From: Paenibacillus sp. FSL R5-0345 | GTDB lineage: Bacteria; Bacillota; Bacilli; Paenibacillales; Paenibacillaceae | DNA length: 64,000 bases | NCBI RefSeq assembly: GCF_000758585.1 | Contig: NZ_CP009281.1 | Coordinates: 434,001-498,000 of the forward strand | Reading direction: 5' to 3' | Shown: in pieces, positions 7,576 through 16,176 of the stretch | Layout: each line of letters begins with the position of its first letter | Position numbering within the stretch: the stretch's first letter is position 1 | Program-made: the position numbers and the translations under genes | Notes under the pieces: generated by a model | The model's input: the letters and a program-made list of their open reading frames with translations, nothing else | What the model was told of the DNA's origin: nothing | Databases searched by the model: none

Positions 7576-9027
7576 TTAATCCAGATCTTTATGTTTCTTG
7601 CGATGACGCCGCTTAAGCTCAGTAACCAGAGCACCTAGCGTAAGGACAACACTGATCATTATCCCGCTCATAATCACGAAAAGAGCAAGAAACTCAAAGG
7701 GGGAATAGCTAACCATCTTACTCCATTGAATCTTTCCATCCAGATCGTCAATGACTTGATTCATGCCATAAATCCCACTTACCACCGTAAATACAGTGAG
7801 GATCATCAGCAGATTATCCCGGCGCTTCGATTGGAACTTATCTTGATACTGAAACAGGTCAGTCAAGGTTTCTTTTACTTCCTCGAACAGAGCGTCATTC
7901 CCGTATACTTTACGCAGCTGAAGAAAAATCTCCCGTCCTTGCGACTGTGAAATCAGCTCCAAGAAATAAAACTTTGCCGAGAATTTATTAATCGAGTAGA
8001 TTAAATTGTCGATCTCATCATAATCGTGGTTTATGCGTAGTCGGGAATGCATATTTGCCAGCTTTAGCAGAACAATTTTGTGGAAAATATTGAGTAGAAA
8101 TCCGTAATAATATTGCCCGTACATCTGGTTGGCCAGGCTAACGGCGATCTTTGGTTCAGCTCGGGTCAGACAGCAAAAGGTCTGCTCATTCATCATATAA
8201 TACGAGTCTGGGCCCCATCGATTATAGGAATGCTCATGACAGTAGTTCGCAATATACGCTGGATCGCTGGCACTGGCATAGGGCTTCCCGTTCAGATCAA
8301 TTCCATCAAGCTGAGAGGCGCGATAGCGCATATTTATACTAATCTCATCAGAATCTCCTTCACTCTGAAAGCCATAAAAGGCTTGCACCTGCATTCTTTC
8401 ATCTACGAAAAAGGGAAGGGTCTCGAAATAAGCCCCATTGATATCCGAGTGATCCAGAAAAGGCTCCAGTCCATCCACCAGATTTCGGAAGACAAAATCC
8501 TCTACCATCTCATAGGTCTGTTCCCCGCAATGGATATAGGTGTAGTCATCCTGCACGAAGGTATTCTCAAGCGTCCGGAAGCGGTCCGCGAATTCCAGTG
8601 CAATACTAAAGGGAATCGAATCCCCCTCAAGCTGGACACGTATCGTCACAAATCCAAGCTGAAAAGGACATATGAATATATCCGTCGAGAGAATTTTAAA
8701 AAATATAGACTGCTGAGGAATCTCTAGAATACAGTCCAGATTATTGACTCTGGAAAAGCGGCGGAAAGAGTCTACATCCTTCTTGCGTGGAAAAAGAATA
8801 TGTGCAGCAAACGGTAAATAGGTGCGCTCCATCCGTTCATGGGAAACACAGTGATCTTCTCCGTAATAGGCATTTTCTAACTCTTTATTATCCAGAAAAA
8901 AACGTGTGAAGCCATCATCCTGCAATTGTTGGATAAGCTTCTTAGAATCGCCCTTTTTTATTGAAAAGGGAAAAATAAACTGCATAAGCGCAGTATGTAA
9001 TAAAGGCTCAGTTGAAAGCTTATCCAT
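7576..9027 (-). CDS. Divergent CorA-like membrane protein
   Basis: 483 residues. The first ~400 form a soluble region I do not recognise, rich in aromatic and acidic residues. The C-terminus has two hydrophobic segments: one ending in SGIYGMNQV and a last one followed by the basic tail KRRHRKKHKD. A Y/F-G-M-N signature at the end of the first of two C-terminal helices, plus a basic tail, is the hallmark of CorA-type Mg2+ channels, and the helix before it (DLFQYQDKFQSKRRDNLLMILTVFTVVS) resembles the CorA stalk. The N-terminal region is longer than in normal CorA (about 320 residues in total), so the ligand or ion is uncertain. No operon partner. Confidence 0.6.
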   Translation of the reverse strand: MDKLSTEPLLHTALMQFIFPFSIKKGDSKKLIQQLQDDGFTRFFLDNKELENAYYGEDHCVSHERMERTYLPFAAHILFPRKKDVDSFRRFSRVNNLDCILEIPQQSIFFKILSTDIFICPFQLGFVTIRVQLEGDSIPFSIALEFADRFRTLENTFVQDDYTYIHCGEQTYEMVEDFVFRNLVDGLEPFLDHSDINGAYFETLPFFVDERMQVQAFYGFQSEGDSDEISINMRYRASQLDGIDLNGKPYASASDPAYIANYCHEHSYNRWGPDSYYMMNEQTFCCLTRAEPKIAVSLANQMYGQYYYGFLLNIFHKIVLLKLANMHSRLRINHDYDEIDNLIYSINKFSAKFYFLELISQSQGREIFLQLRKVYGNDALFEEVKETLTDLFQYQDKFQSKRRDNLLMILTVFTVVSGIYGMNQVIDDLDGKIQWSKMVSYSPFEFLALFVIMSGIMISVVLTLGALVTELKRRHRKKHKDLD

Positions 9028-9107
9028 TCATCGTCCATCCTTGTGCTCAGAATATGCTTATAGATGACATTACCCTAAAAGGATTAGGTTGATACCATAT
9101 TAACATT

Positions 9108-10322
9108 CTAAATACTGGAACTCTTTCTTTGCACTGCTTGTCTGGATTGGAATCTCCATGTGGCAATGCTCAGCAAGAACAAGAAGGCGGCAAAACCGGC
9201 AAGTAACCCAGCAGTTTGTGCCACTTTTAGATGGTCCATAGACCAGCCCATAAATAGGGGCAGCAGAGCTCCACCGACACCTCCAGCAGCGATCATTATG
9301 CTGGGTGTTGATTCTTCGGCTCCTGGTAGCATCTTGCTGGAGAAGACTAGAGCTATGGAGAAAATACCGGACATAAATAGCCCAAGTAGCATAATCACGA
9401 TGAATGCAGCTAATCGATTATCTGTGAACGGAAAAAGAGCCAGCAGTAACAAGGTCAGTAAACAGCTACTTAAAATGTATACACGGTAAGAAATTCTCTC
9501 TGCAATCACTCCAGCAAACAATCTTCCCGTAGACATAGCTAGCCAAAAGAAAGTGACTGTCAGCGCCGCAGCAGATTCTGTCATCCCTAGCTTGGCGATA
9601 AAGATGGCGGGCATAAAGTTGACCAGACTCATCTCCGTACCTACATAGAGAAAGAAGAAAAGGATGAAGATGCCCAGCAGAATCCATTGTTTCCCTTTAT
9701 ACGGAAGCTGTGTGCTGGACTGCGAGGAATGTGCGGACACTGAGACTTTGCGAGGTGCTCGCTCGTCCAGTATGCGCTGTAGATTCCCAAAATGGCCTCT
9801 TCCCCAGAGAATGAGGGAAATGAATGAGAAGCCAGCGACAATTAGAAATGCCAATCTCCATGCTCCTGTAGCAATGAGCGGACTGGCGATAAGAGGCATC
9901 ACGAGTGCGCCTATCCCAAATAGGACTTCTAATCGGCTCATCGCGATCGCGGTTCCTTCAATCACAGCTCCGATGATGATGGTGCCGATCACGGCTTCGA
10001 TCATGCCGAAACCAAAGCCTGCTGCAACAGCGATGACATACATCCACTCCCAAGGGGGTAGAAAAGCATACGCAATCTCAGCAGTCAGGAGAAGAGCGGT
10101 GGCGATAATGATGCCTCCTCGTTTCCCAAAACGGCGATTGAGTAGGGGAGAGACAAGCACACCAGCCAAAAAACCAGCGAATTGACTAAAAATTAATTGC
10201 CCGCCGGCACTATAATTTTGGTCATAATGCTGTAGCAGAACGGGAAGAATAGATCCCAGCACTACATGAGCAAGGCCAATGACAAAGTAGGAAAGACAGC
10301 CAATCCAGATCAGTTTTTTCAC
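9108..10322 (-). CDS. MFS transporter
   Basis: 404-residue polytopic membrane protein with 12 predicted hydrophobic segments. The cytosolic loop after helix 2 reads NRRFGKRGG, a degenerate MFS motif A, and the second half has a matching loop (AGVIAERISYRV). The sequence resembles the FucP/YbfB-like part of the superfamily more than 14-helix drug exporters, but no substrate can be read from it. It is transcribed divergently from the PNPOx-like gene and follows the CorA-like gene on the same strand with an 80-bp gap that has no hairpin. Confidence 0.75.
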   Translation of the reverse strand: MKKLIWIGCLSYFVIGLAHVVLGSILPVLLQHYDQNYSAGGQLIFSQFAGFLAGVLVSPLLNRRFGKRGGIIIATALLLTAEIAYAFLPPWEWMYVIAVAAGFGFGMIEAVIGTIIIGAVIEGTAIAMSRLEVLFGIGALVMPLIASPLIATGAWRLAFLIVAGFSFISLILWGRGHFGNLQRILDERAPRKVSVSAHSSQSSTQLPYKGKQWILLGIFILFFFLYVGTEMSLVNFMPAIFIAKLGMTESAAALTVTFFWLAMSTGRLFAGVIAERISYRVYILSSCLLTLLLLALFPFTDNRLAAFIVIMLLGLFMSGIFSIALVFSSKMLPGAEESTPSIMIAAGGVGGALLPLFMGWSMDHLKVAQTAGLLAGFAAFLFLLSIATWRFQSRQAVQRKSSSI

Positions 10323-10483
10323 GAAGTAAGCCCCTTATATTGAAAGTAGTTTATGGAGTAAGGTCGGATTCAATGTGAACCGGAAGGGTACATTATAATA
10401 AGCACCATTGTTATGATAAATCCAAACGGTGAGCTTGGATATATAAACTTTTGTTTACATGCTTGAAGGGAGAGATTTACGTA

Positions 10484-10903
10484 ATGGATAACAAACAACT
10501 GGAACAACTCATTATTAGAGCATTGGATGACAACAAGTTCGGTTCCTTTGGTACGATCGAAGAAGGAAATAAGCCGAAAGTACGTTACATGGCCATTTTC
10601 CATGAGGGTTTGAAGATTTATTTAGCTACGAATCGCAAAACTCATAAGGTGGAGGAATTATCGAATAATCCGAATGCTTTTTTGCTGCTTGGATATGAGT
10701 CAGGCGGAAGCAAAGATGTGCTGGAGATTGAAGCCACCGTTGCCGTTTCTAAGGATGAAGGGCTGCGCACAAAGGTGTGGAACAAAGAGCTGGAGCCATG
10801 GTTTACTGGGCCTGATGACCCTAATTATGTGATTCTTGAACTTACTCCAACGCGTATTGAGTATGTTGGCAGTAATAAAGAGCACGGCGTGTGGACTCCC
10901 TAA
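10484..10903 (+). CDS. Pyridoxamine 5'-phosphate oxidase-like FMN-binding protein
   Basis: 139 residues from ATG 10484, which has AAGGGAG 10 nt upstream; a longer in-frame reading exists but lacks a ribosome site. The fold is the FMN-binding split barrel: NKFGSFGTIEEGNKPKVRYMAIFHEGLKIYLATNRKTHKVEELSNNPNAFLLLGY covers the flavin-contact strands, followed by VLEIEATVAV. General-stress-protein-26 relatives bind FMN or F420-like cofactors; few have a proven reaction. It stands alone with its own terminator, divergent from the MFS gene. Confidence 0.78.
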   Translation: MDNKQLEQLIIRALDDNKFGSFGTIEEGNKPKVRYMAIFHEGLKIYLATNRKTHKVEELSNNPNAFLLLGYESGGSKDVLEIEATVAVSKDEGLRTKVWNKELEPWFTGPDDPNYVILELTPTRIEYVGSNKEHGVWTP

Positions 10904-10923
10904 ACCAATTTAAAATCGATTCC

Positions 10924-10966
10924 GAAAGCCTTCCTATCCCCCACGGGTTTAGGAGGGCTTTTTTAA
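10924..10966 (+). terminator. Intrinsic terminator after the PNPOx-like gene
   Basis: AAGCCTTCCTA (from 10926) pairs with TAGGAGGGCTT, with a CCCC/GGGT inner helix, and the stem runs into six T residues near 10960-10965. Confidence 0.85.
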
Positions 10967-11051
10967 AAGATAAGTCCCTGAGTGACCTGTTAAAACATGT
11001 TATAATGACTTCAACTTTTTACGTAATTTCTCAGGGGAGGACTTAAAATAC

Positions 11052-11726
11052 ATGACCGTTACTCTGTTATATATTGAAGATGATCATGAAATCGGCAGCG
11101 TCGTGTCTGCGGATTTAAGTGATCGTGGCTATAGTGTACGTTGGCTGCGGAGCGGGGAGGGAGCGACGGAGGAAGCAGCGCCTTGTCATTTGGCTATTCT
11201 GGACGTTATGCTTCCGGGTTTGGATGGATTTACTGTCGGCCAACGCTTGAAGCGGGTGTACCCAAAGCTGCCGATTCTGATGCTCTCAGCCCGAACCTCG
11301 ATTGATGACAAGCTGCAGGGCCTTGAGTTCGCGGACGATTATTTGACCAAGCCTTTTCATCCGGATGAATTGGCAGCCCGTATTGAGGTGCTGCTTAGAC
11401 GGAATGGAGCAGCAGTGCAGGATTCACTCGCGCTTAAGCACTTAGTCGTCTATGAAGGGGATAACCGAGTGATAAATGCTCAGACACAGGAAGAAATCAT
11501 GCTTACGGGTAAGCAGTTTCAGATTTTTTCTTATTTGCTGCGTCATCTTGGTCAGATTATGACGAAGGAGCAGATCTATGAAACGGTCTGGGGGGAGAGC
11601 TATATCGAAGGGGATAAAACGCTAATGGTACATATTCGGTATTTGCGCGAAAAGCTAGAACTTGATCCGGGCAATCCCGAAATTATAGAAACTGTCCGGG
11701 GGATCGGATATCGGGTAAGAGCATGA
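11052..11726 (+). CDS. OmpR-family response regulator
   Basis: 224 residues: receiver domain (residues 1-118) with acidic pair EDD near the N-terminus, phospho-acceptor Asp51 in LAILDVMLPGLDG and lysine in DDYLTKPFHPDEL. A winged-helix output domain occupies about 128-224 (LTGKQFQIFSYLLRHLGQIMTKEQIYETVWG...VHIRYLREKLE...TVRGIGYRV). The stop overlaps the ATG of the kinase gene (ATGA). With the kinase and the LanFEG-type exporter downstream it should control response to an antimicrobial peptide or similar envelope stress; the signal is inferred from context. Confidence 0.92.
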   Translation: MTVTLLYIEDDHEIGSVVSADLSDRGYSVRWLRSGEGATEEAAPCHLAILDVMLPGLDGFTVGQRLKRVYPKLPILMLSARTSIDDKLQGLEFADDYLTKPFHPDELAARIEVLLRRNGAAVQDSLALKHLVVYEGDNRVINAQTQEEIMLTGKQFQIFSYLLRHLGQIMTKEQIYETVWGESYIEGDKTLMVHIRYLREKLELDPGNPEIIETVRGIGYRVRA

Positions 11727-13147
11727 GGGGGTTAGGGCGCATTCGCAAGCAGCGTAACTCCTCTTTGCTATCGGGATATTTGCTTATTATTGTTTCTGCA
11801 CTGCTTTTTATCCCTGTGGTCCTGCCGTTATCTTTTGTTCTCTACAATATGGTTAATGAAGTGACTAAAGGGGCTCCACCTGTAGACACCTCTCTGTATT
11901 CGAGTGTTGCAGCGCTGGAGACCATGTGGCATAAAGAGGCGCTTCAATTGGAAGATGCTTCTTCAGAAGGCATAAATGAGCGGCTATATGAACTGAGCCG
12001 GAAATACACTGAGGCTACTATGTTTTGGGTAGATGGGCAGGGAATGACCCAGTTGATTCTCACACCTGATGAAGGCAATCCGGACCATGGCAGCGGAGTT
12101 CCGGAGCAGTGGACGGCGGCTGAGGCTATTTTTTTTATGAAAGAAAGTACAAAGCGTGATCCTTTAGCCATCGTCGCCTTTATGGGAGACCGAGTGGATG
12201 CGGGTAAAGGCTTTATGGTAATGCAAATTCCAAACAAGCTGCTCAACAAAGGGGCTTATGGGGGAGTCGGGGCTTGGGCTTTGTATTACTTTGTGCTCTT
12301 TGTACTTTTTGGAGGGTTCGCACTGGTTTCTTTGCTGTTCTTTAGAAAAATACGCAAACGGCTGCTACAGCTACAAACGGCGATGACCATTACGGGTCCA
12401 GATAGAATGCCTAGACCTATAGCGACAGGCAAACTGGACGAGATTGGCCGATTGGAGGAAGCCTTTAATACGATGGTCGTAAAGCTTGACGAAAGTCGAC
12501 GCAGGGAATTAGAAGAAGAGGAGCTGCGAAAGCGTTTAGTATCCAACCTATCTCATGATTTGCGTACGCCGCTTACAGTCATCCGCAGCCACATTCATGT
12601 AATGACTAAGGAGAGCTTAACTCCAAAAGGTCAACAGTCCCTACAGCTTATGGATGAGCGTATTGCGGATCTTAGCGTCTTGATCGAGAATCTTTTATCC
12701 TACAATTTACTGAGCAGCGGAAGGATTACCTTAAAGCCGGAACGTAAAGATGTCCTGCGTTTGTTGCGGGAAAGTGCCGCTGCTTGGTACCCCGTATGGG
12801 AAAAAGAGGGCTTCGAGATCGATATTGATCTCGAAGCTGAACCACTAATCTGGATGGTGGATGAGGTGTGGTTCCGCCGTATTCTTGATAATCTGTTTCA
12901 GAATATTGTACGTCATGCCAACAGCGGTCTTTATGTAGGGATTTCTACGGAGTCCCGTAATGGGCAACGCGTTATTTTGATAACGGATCACGGCAGAGGT
13001 ATCCAGAGTCCATCCGATTACAAAGGGGCAGGATTAGGGCTGTCCATCGTGGATCTGTTAATGAAGCATATGGAGTTAGAGTGGGATATGGAGAGTACAG
13101 GAGATGGCACCTCTATTGTAATCTTCAATCCACGGGATGAAATTTAA
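11723..13147 (+). CDS. Membrane sensor histidine kinase
   Basis: 474 residues. A first transmembrane helix (about 18-40), an extracytoplasmic sensing domain of about 140 residues, a second helix (about 187-208), a HAMP linker, a HisKA domain with His278 in NLSHDLRTPLTVIRSHIHVM, and a HATPase domain (N box NLFQNIVRHA, G boxes DHGRGI and GAGLGLSIVDLLM). It should phosphorylate the upstream OmpR-type regulator, whose stop codon its start overlaps. An ABC exporter operon begins 70 bp downstream. The large external domain suggests direct sensing rather than the Bce mode, in which the transporter senses. Confidence 0.9.
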   Translation: MRGLGRIRKQRNSSLLSGYLLIIVSALLFIPVVLPLSFVLYNMVNEVTKGAPPVDTSLYSSVAALETMWHKEALQLEDASSEGINERLYELSRKYTEATMFWVDGQGMTQLILTPDEGNPDHGSGVPEQWTAAEAIFFMKESTKRDPLAIVAFMGDRVDAGKGFMVMQIPNKLLNKGAYGGVGAWALYYFVLFVLFGGFALVSLLFFRKIRKRLLQLQTAMTITGPDRMPRPIATGKLDEIGRLEEAFNTMVVKLDESRRRELEEEELRKRLVSNLSHDLRTPLTVIRSHIHVMTKESLTPKGQQSLQLMDERIADLSVLIENLLSYNLLSSGRITLKPERKDVLRLLRESAAAWYPVWEKEGFEIDIDLEAEPLIWMVDEVWFRRILDNLFQNIVRHANSGLYVGISTESRNGQRVILITDHGRGIQSPSDYKGAGLGLSIVDLLMKHMELEWDMESTGDGTSIVIFNPRDEI

Positions 13148-13217
13148 ACAAAACTTAAACTTCGTGCCGCCTTGTTCTTAACCTTGGGACGTTATGCTAA
13201 TTACCGAGGTGAGGAAC

Positions 13218-14129
13218 ATGAAAGAAACAGTGATTGAAACGAAGGATTTATTAAAAAAATACCGTGGCCGGGCTGCGGTGGAAAATTTAAATTTGAACAT
13301 CCGCAAGGGAGAAATCTATGGCTTTCTTGGCCCAAACGGGGCAGGGAAAACAACAACAATTCGTATGCTGCTTGGACTGATCACTCCAACATCAGGAGGG
13401 ATTGAAGTATTCGGCCAGGATCTTCGCAAGCATAAACTGCAAATTTTGCGGAAGGTAGGGTCGCTTGTAGAGTCTCCATCCTATTACGGGCACTTAAGCG
13501 CTGTGGATAATCTTGAAGCCATCCGGCGTATTCTTGGTGCTCCGAAGTCACGGATTGCTGAGGTGCTTGATATTGTTTCCTTAACAGGGGAAGAGAAGCG
13601 CCCGGTTAAAGGCTTCTCCCTCGGGATGAAGCAGAGACTAGGTATCGCTGCTGCCTTGCTCGGGGAACCGGAGCTGCTTATTCTGGATGAGCCGACGAAT
13701 GGACTTGACCCGTCTGGGATTCAGGAAATTCGCGGACTGATTAAACGATTGCCGCAGGAGCAAGGGATTACTGTCGTAGTATCCAGTCACTTGCTTAGTG
13801 AAATTGAGCAAATGGCGGATACCGTAGGGATCATTCGTCAAGGGCAAATGGTGTACCAAGATAGTATAACGAATCTGCAGCGGCAAGCCGGGGGAGAAAT
13901 GCGTTTAGCAGTCTCGGACCCGGAGGCCGCGCTTCGTCTTGCTGAAGAACGGGGGTACGCAGGGCTACTTCAAGACCAAAAGCTAGTCTTCTCCCGGATG
14001 ATCGATGCAAGAGTTGCCTTGCTAGTCAAAGCCTTGGTAGAGAATGGGCATGCTATTTATCGTGTAGAGGAGCGGAGACAATCACTTGAGGACTTCTTCC
14101 TGCAGGTTGTAGGAGGAGAGGAATCATGA
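13218..14129 (+). CDS. ABC exporter ATPase, lantibiotic-protection (LanF) type
   Basis: 303 residues from ATG 13218, which has GAGGTGAGG 6 nt upstream (an upstream in-frame ATG at 13194 lacks one). Walker A GPNGAGKTTTIRMLLGL, signature SLGMKQRLGIAAALL, Walker B LLILDEPTNGLDPSG and switch H in VVVSSHLLSEIEQMA are all intact. The short C-terminal domain is typical of the BcrA/LanF branch. Two small permease genes follow with ATGA and 2-bp spacing, giving the LanF-LanE-LanG layout that exports or repels lantibiotics and bacitracin-like peptides. No lantibiotic structural gene is visible nearby, so resistance is more likely than self-immunity. Confidence 0.88.
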   Translation: MKETVIETKDLLKKYRGRAAVENLNLNIRKGEIYGFLGPNGAGKTTTIRMLLGLITPTSGGIEVFGQDLRKHKLQILRKVGSLVESPSYYGHLSAVDNLEAIRRILGAPKSRIAEVLDIVSLTGEEKRPVKGFSLGMKQRLGIAAALLGEPELLILDEPTNGLDPSGIQEIRGLIKRLPQEQGITVVVSSHLLSEIEQMADTVGIIRQGQMVYQDSITNLQRQAGGEMRLAVSDPEAALRLAEERGYAGLLQDQKLVFSRMIDARVALLVKALVENGHAIYRVEERRQSLEDFFLQVVGGEES

Positions 14130-14842
14130 TGTGGCGGGCACTGTCGGCGGATTGGCTCAAAATCCGTGGCAAGGGACTCTGGTTTCTAGTGTTTCTTGGA
14201 CCGCTTGGACTTGTAGCCATGCAAGGCTTGAACTTCGGCCTTCGTTATGATTATCTTCGCGAGCAGTATAGCGCGGATTTATGGGGTGGACTTCTGAACA
14301 ATGTGGCTGCATTTGTGCCCATTGCTCTTTTTCTCGGAGGGACCTTAGTATGCTCGTTGATTGCAAATGTAGAACATCAGATGAGCTCGTGGAAGCAGCT
14401 CTTGGCGCTACCTATCTCACGTACTTCAGTATTTATGGCTAAGCTGGTGTTATGTTTGGTGCTAGTGGCGGTTTCTTGTTTGCTGCTTTCGGTGGGTACA
14501 GTTGGTTTAGGGCTTGTTTTGGGCTTCAAGGTAGAACTGATTCCTTATTTGGATGTGTTACGAATTGGTTTTATGTCCTATATCGCGGCGTTGCCGGTAA
14601 TTGCCTTGCAGCTGTGGCTTTCTCTGGCTAACCGAAATCAGACATTGCCGGTCGCTCTGGGGATTACCTTATCTCTGGTATCTATCTTTTCTATGTTACT
14701 TTCAGAATGGGTTCCCTTAACATGGCCCTATATGGCTTGGGACTCTTCTCATCGTCTCTTATTTAGCGGCGCAGGGTTGCTGCTGGGGCTGCTGATTCTT
14801 TTGCCGGGTGCACTGCACTTCGCACGAAAGGATGTGGATTAA
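14126..14842 (+). CDS. ABC exporter permease 1 (LanE/LanG type)
   Basis: 238-residue protein with about six hydrophobic segments. The N-terminal LSADWLKIRGKGLWFLVFLGPLG and the segment VEHQMSSWKQLLALPISRTSVFMAKL are characteristic of ABC-2-like lantibiotic-protection permeases, in which an E-H-x(3)-W-K-x-L-L-x-L-P box precedes helix 3. Its ATG overlaps the ATPase stop. It forms a heteromeric channel with the next permease, judging from family practice. Confidence 0.85.
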   Translation: MMWRALSADWLKIRGKGLWFLVFLGPLGLVAMQGLNFGLRYDYLREQYSADLWGGLLNNVAAFVPIALFLGGTLVCSLIANVEHQMSSWKQLLALPISRTSVFMAKLVLCLVLVAVSCLLLSVGTVGLGLVLGFKVELIPYLDVLRIGFMSYIAALPVIALQLWLSLANRNQTLPVALGITLSLVSIFSMLLSEWVPLTWPYMAWDSSHRLLFSGAGLLLGLLILLPGALHFARKDVD

Positions 14843-14844
14843 CG

Positions 14845-15579
14845 ATGAATTCATTTTGGAGAGTATTATCCTCAGAACGATTAAAAATGTCTAAATCATA
14901 TGTCTGGCTTTTAGTTATAGGCAGTCCGATTTTAGCATTACTTCCCGGGGCATTGGCAGATAACGAAGGGGAGAAGATGAGTTGGGAACTGCTGTTAAAT
15001 GTGATGTCCATGATGCATGCCTTGCTGTTTCTACCTGTACTCTCGGGTATTTTCGCCGCGCTGATCTGTCGTTATGAACATCATGACGGGGGCTGGAAGA
15101 TGTTGCTGTCTCTGCCTGTGACTCGGTTATCAGTATACCTTTCAAAATATGTGATGATTATCGGATTGCTGGCTGCGGTCCAACTAACGTTCCTGGTGAT
15201 GGTGCTGGGAATGGGTTTATTCCGAGATATTCCGGGTTCAATCCCTTGGTCGCTGCTACTTAGCTCGGTATTTGGCGGCTTTGTTGCCTGTCTGCCACTC
15301 GCTGCACTGCAGCTGGCTATCTCTCAAGGCTGGAGCAGTTTCGGCGCACCGCTGGCGCTTAATGTGAGTCTGACCATTCCTAATATGCTGATCGCCAATT
15401 CTTCAACCTATGGTCCTTATTATCCCTGGGTACAACCGATGTTGGCTATGATGCCGTATGGTGATGACACGTTTGGGGCTTTTAATTTACCGTTCGAAAC
15501 GCTGATGATGGTAGTGGGCGGAAGCTTCATTGTCTTTTTTATGGCAGGACTGATCTCCTTTTATCGTAAAGCGGTCTGA
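14845..15579 (+). CDS. ABC exporter permease 2 (LanE/LanG type)
   Basis: 244 residues, a paralogue of the preceding permease: LSSERLKMSKSYVWLLVIGSPILAL at the N-terminus and YEHHDGGWKMLLSLPVTRLSVYLSKY at the matching place, with six hydrophobic segments. It starts 2 bp after the previous stop. It should complete the ATPase-permease-permease exporter controlled by the two-component system upstream. No terminator is evident before the ArsR gene. Confidence 0.85.
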   Translation: MNSFWRVLSSERLKMSKSYVWLLVIGSPILALLPGALADNEGEKMSWELLLNVMSMMHALLFLPVLSGIFAALICRYEHHDGGWKMLLSLPVTRLSVYLSKYVMIIGLLAAVQLTFLVMVLGMGLFRDIPGSIPWSLLLSSVFGGFVACLPLAALQLAISQGWSSFGAPLALNVSLTIPNMLIANSSTYGPYYPWVQPMLAMMPYGDDTFGAFNLPFETLMMVVGGSFIVFFMAGLISFYRKAV

Positions 15580-15612
15580 TATGCAACTCGGAGTGTACAC
15601 ACGCCTTCTCAA

Positions 15613-15641
15613 TGGACATCCAGAGCTGGTTTTCATATAAT
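15613..15641 (+). promoter_or_regulatory. Promoter of the SmtB/ArsR-type gene
   Basis: TGGACA (15613-15618), a 17-nt spacer and TATAAT (15636-15641) form a strong sigma-A promoter. The -10 is embedded in TTCATATAATTGAA, an imperfect palindrome whose TTCATAT half resembles the ATPase operator at 17120-17139, so autoregulation is possible. Confidence 0.6.
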
Positions 15642-15691
15642 TGAAGAAAACAATCAGCAAAGCTAACTGGCTGGTGGAGGAGGGCGATAGC

Positions 15692-16057
15692 ATGGAGCCA
15701 ACGGCATTAGAGGATTGCGATAATACATGCAAGGGTTCGGAGCTTGAACCGGAATCCATTGCATTGATCCTGCCTGACCGAGGAATAACGGATAAAATGG
15801 CAGAGATGTTCAAGGCGTTGGGTGATCCAACACGGGTGCGGCTCATTTACGCTTTGTCCCAGAAAGAATTATGTGTACACGATTTGTCTGTGATCCTTGA
15901 TATGGGCCAATCTGCGATATCCCATCAGCTCCGTTATTTACGGAATTTACGAATTGTGAAGCGTCGTAAAGAAGGGAAGACGGTATTCTATTCGCTCAAT
16001 GATGCGCATGTAGAACAGATCTTTCTGCAGACACATGAACATGTCCGTCATGAATAG
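15692..16057 (+). CDS. ArsR/SmtB-family metal sensor, CzrA-like
   Basis: 121 residues from ATG 15692 with GGAGGAGGG 7 nt upstream. The winged helix is clear: MAEMFKALGDPTRVRLIYALSQKELCVHDLSVILDMGQSAISHQLRYLRNLRIVKRRKEGKTVFYSL. The C-terminal helix has D-A-H-(10 residues)-H-V-R-H, i.e. the alpha5 D-x-H-x10-H-x2-H site used by CzrA/SmtB to bind Zn(II) or Co(II). The ELCVHDL box keeps only one of the two CadC-type cysteines, so a Zn/Co sensor is more likely than Cd/Pb. Its expected target is the ATPase gene at 17.2 kb, which carries a matching operator. Confidence 0.88.
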   Translation: MEPTALEDCDNTCKGSELEPESIALILPDRGITDKMAEMFKALGDPTRVRLIYALSQKELCVHDLSVILDMGQSAISHQLRYLRNLRIVKRRKEGKTVFYSLNDAHVEQIFLQTHEHVRHE

Positions 16058-16068
16058 CTAGGGAAGCA

Positions 16069-16119
16069 AAAAAAGAGGGAATTCCAACAGCCGTTTCAGG
16101 CGCTTGGGATTCCCTTTTC
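16069..16119. terminator. Bidirectional terminator between arsR-like and CPBP genes
   Basis: AGGGAATTCCAA (16076-16087) pairs with TTGGGATTCCCT (16104-16115) with one mismatch. It has an A run on the left (16069-16074) and a T run on the right, so it can serve both convergent genes. Confidence 0.85.
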
Positions 16120-16176
16120 TTATTATGTCACAGTTGGTTTGCGATGAATATGCTCTTCTTAAAGGAATGGCGTCGA

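Noticed and set aside
11052..15579. Lantibiotic biosynthesis cluster
   Set aside because: Only the two-component system and protection-type exporter are present; no precursor peptide, LanB/LanC/LanM or protease gene is seen.
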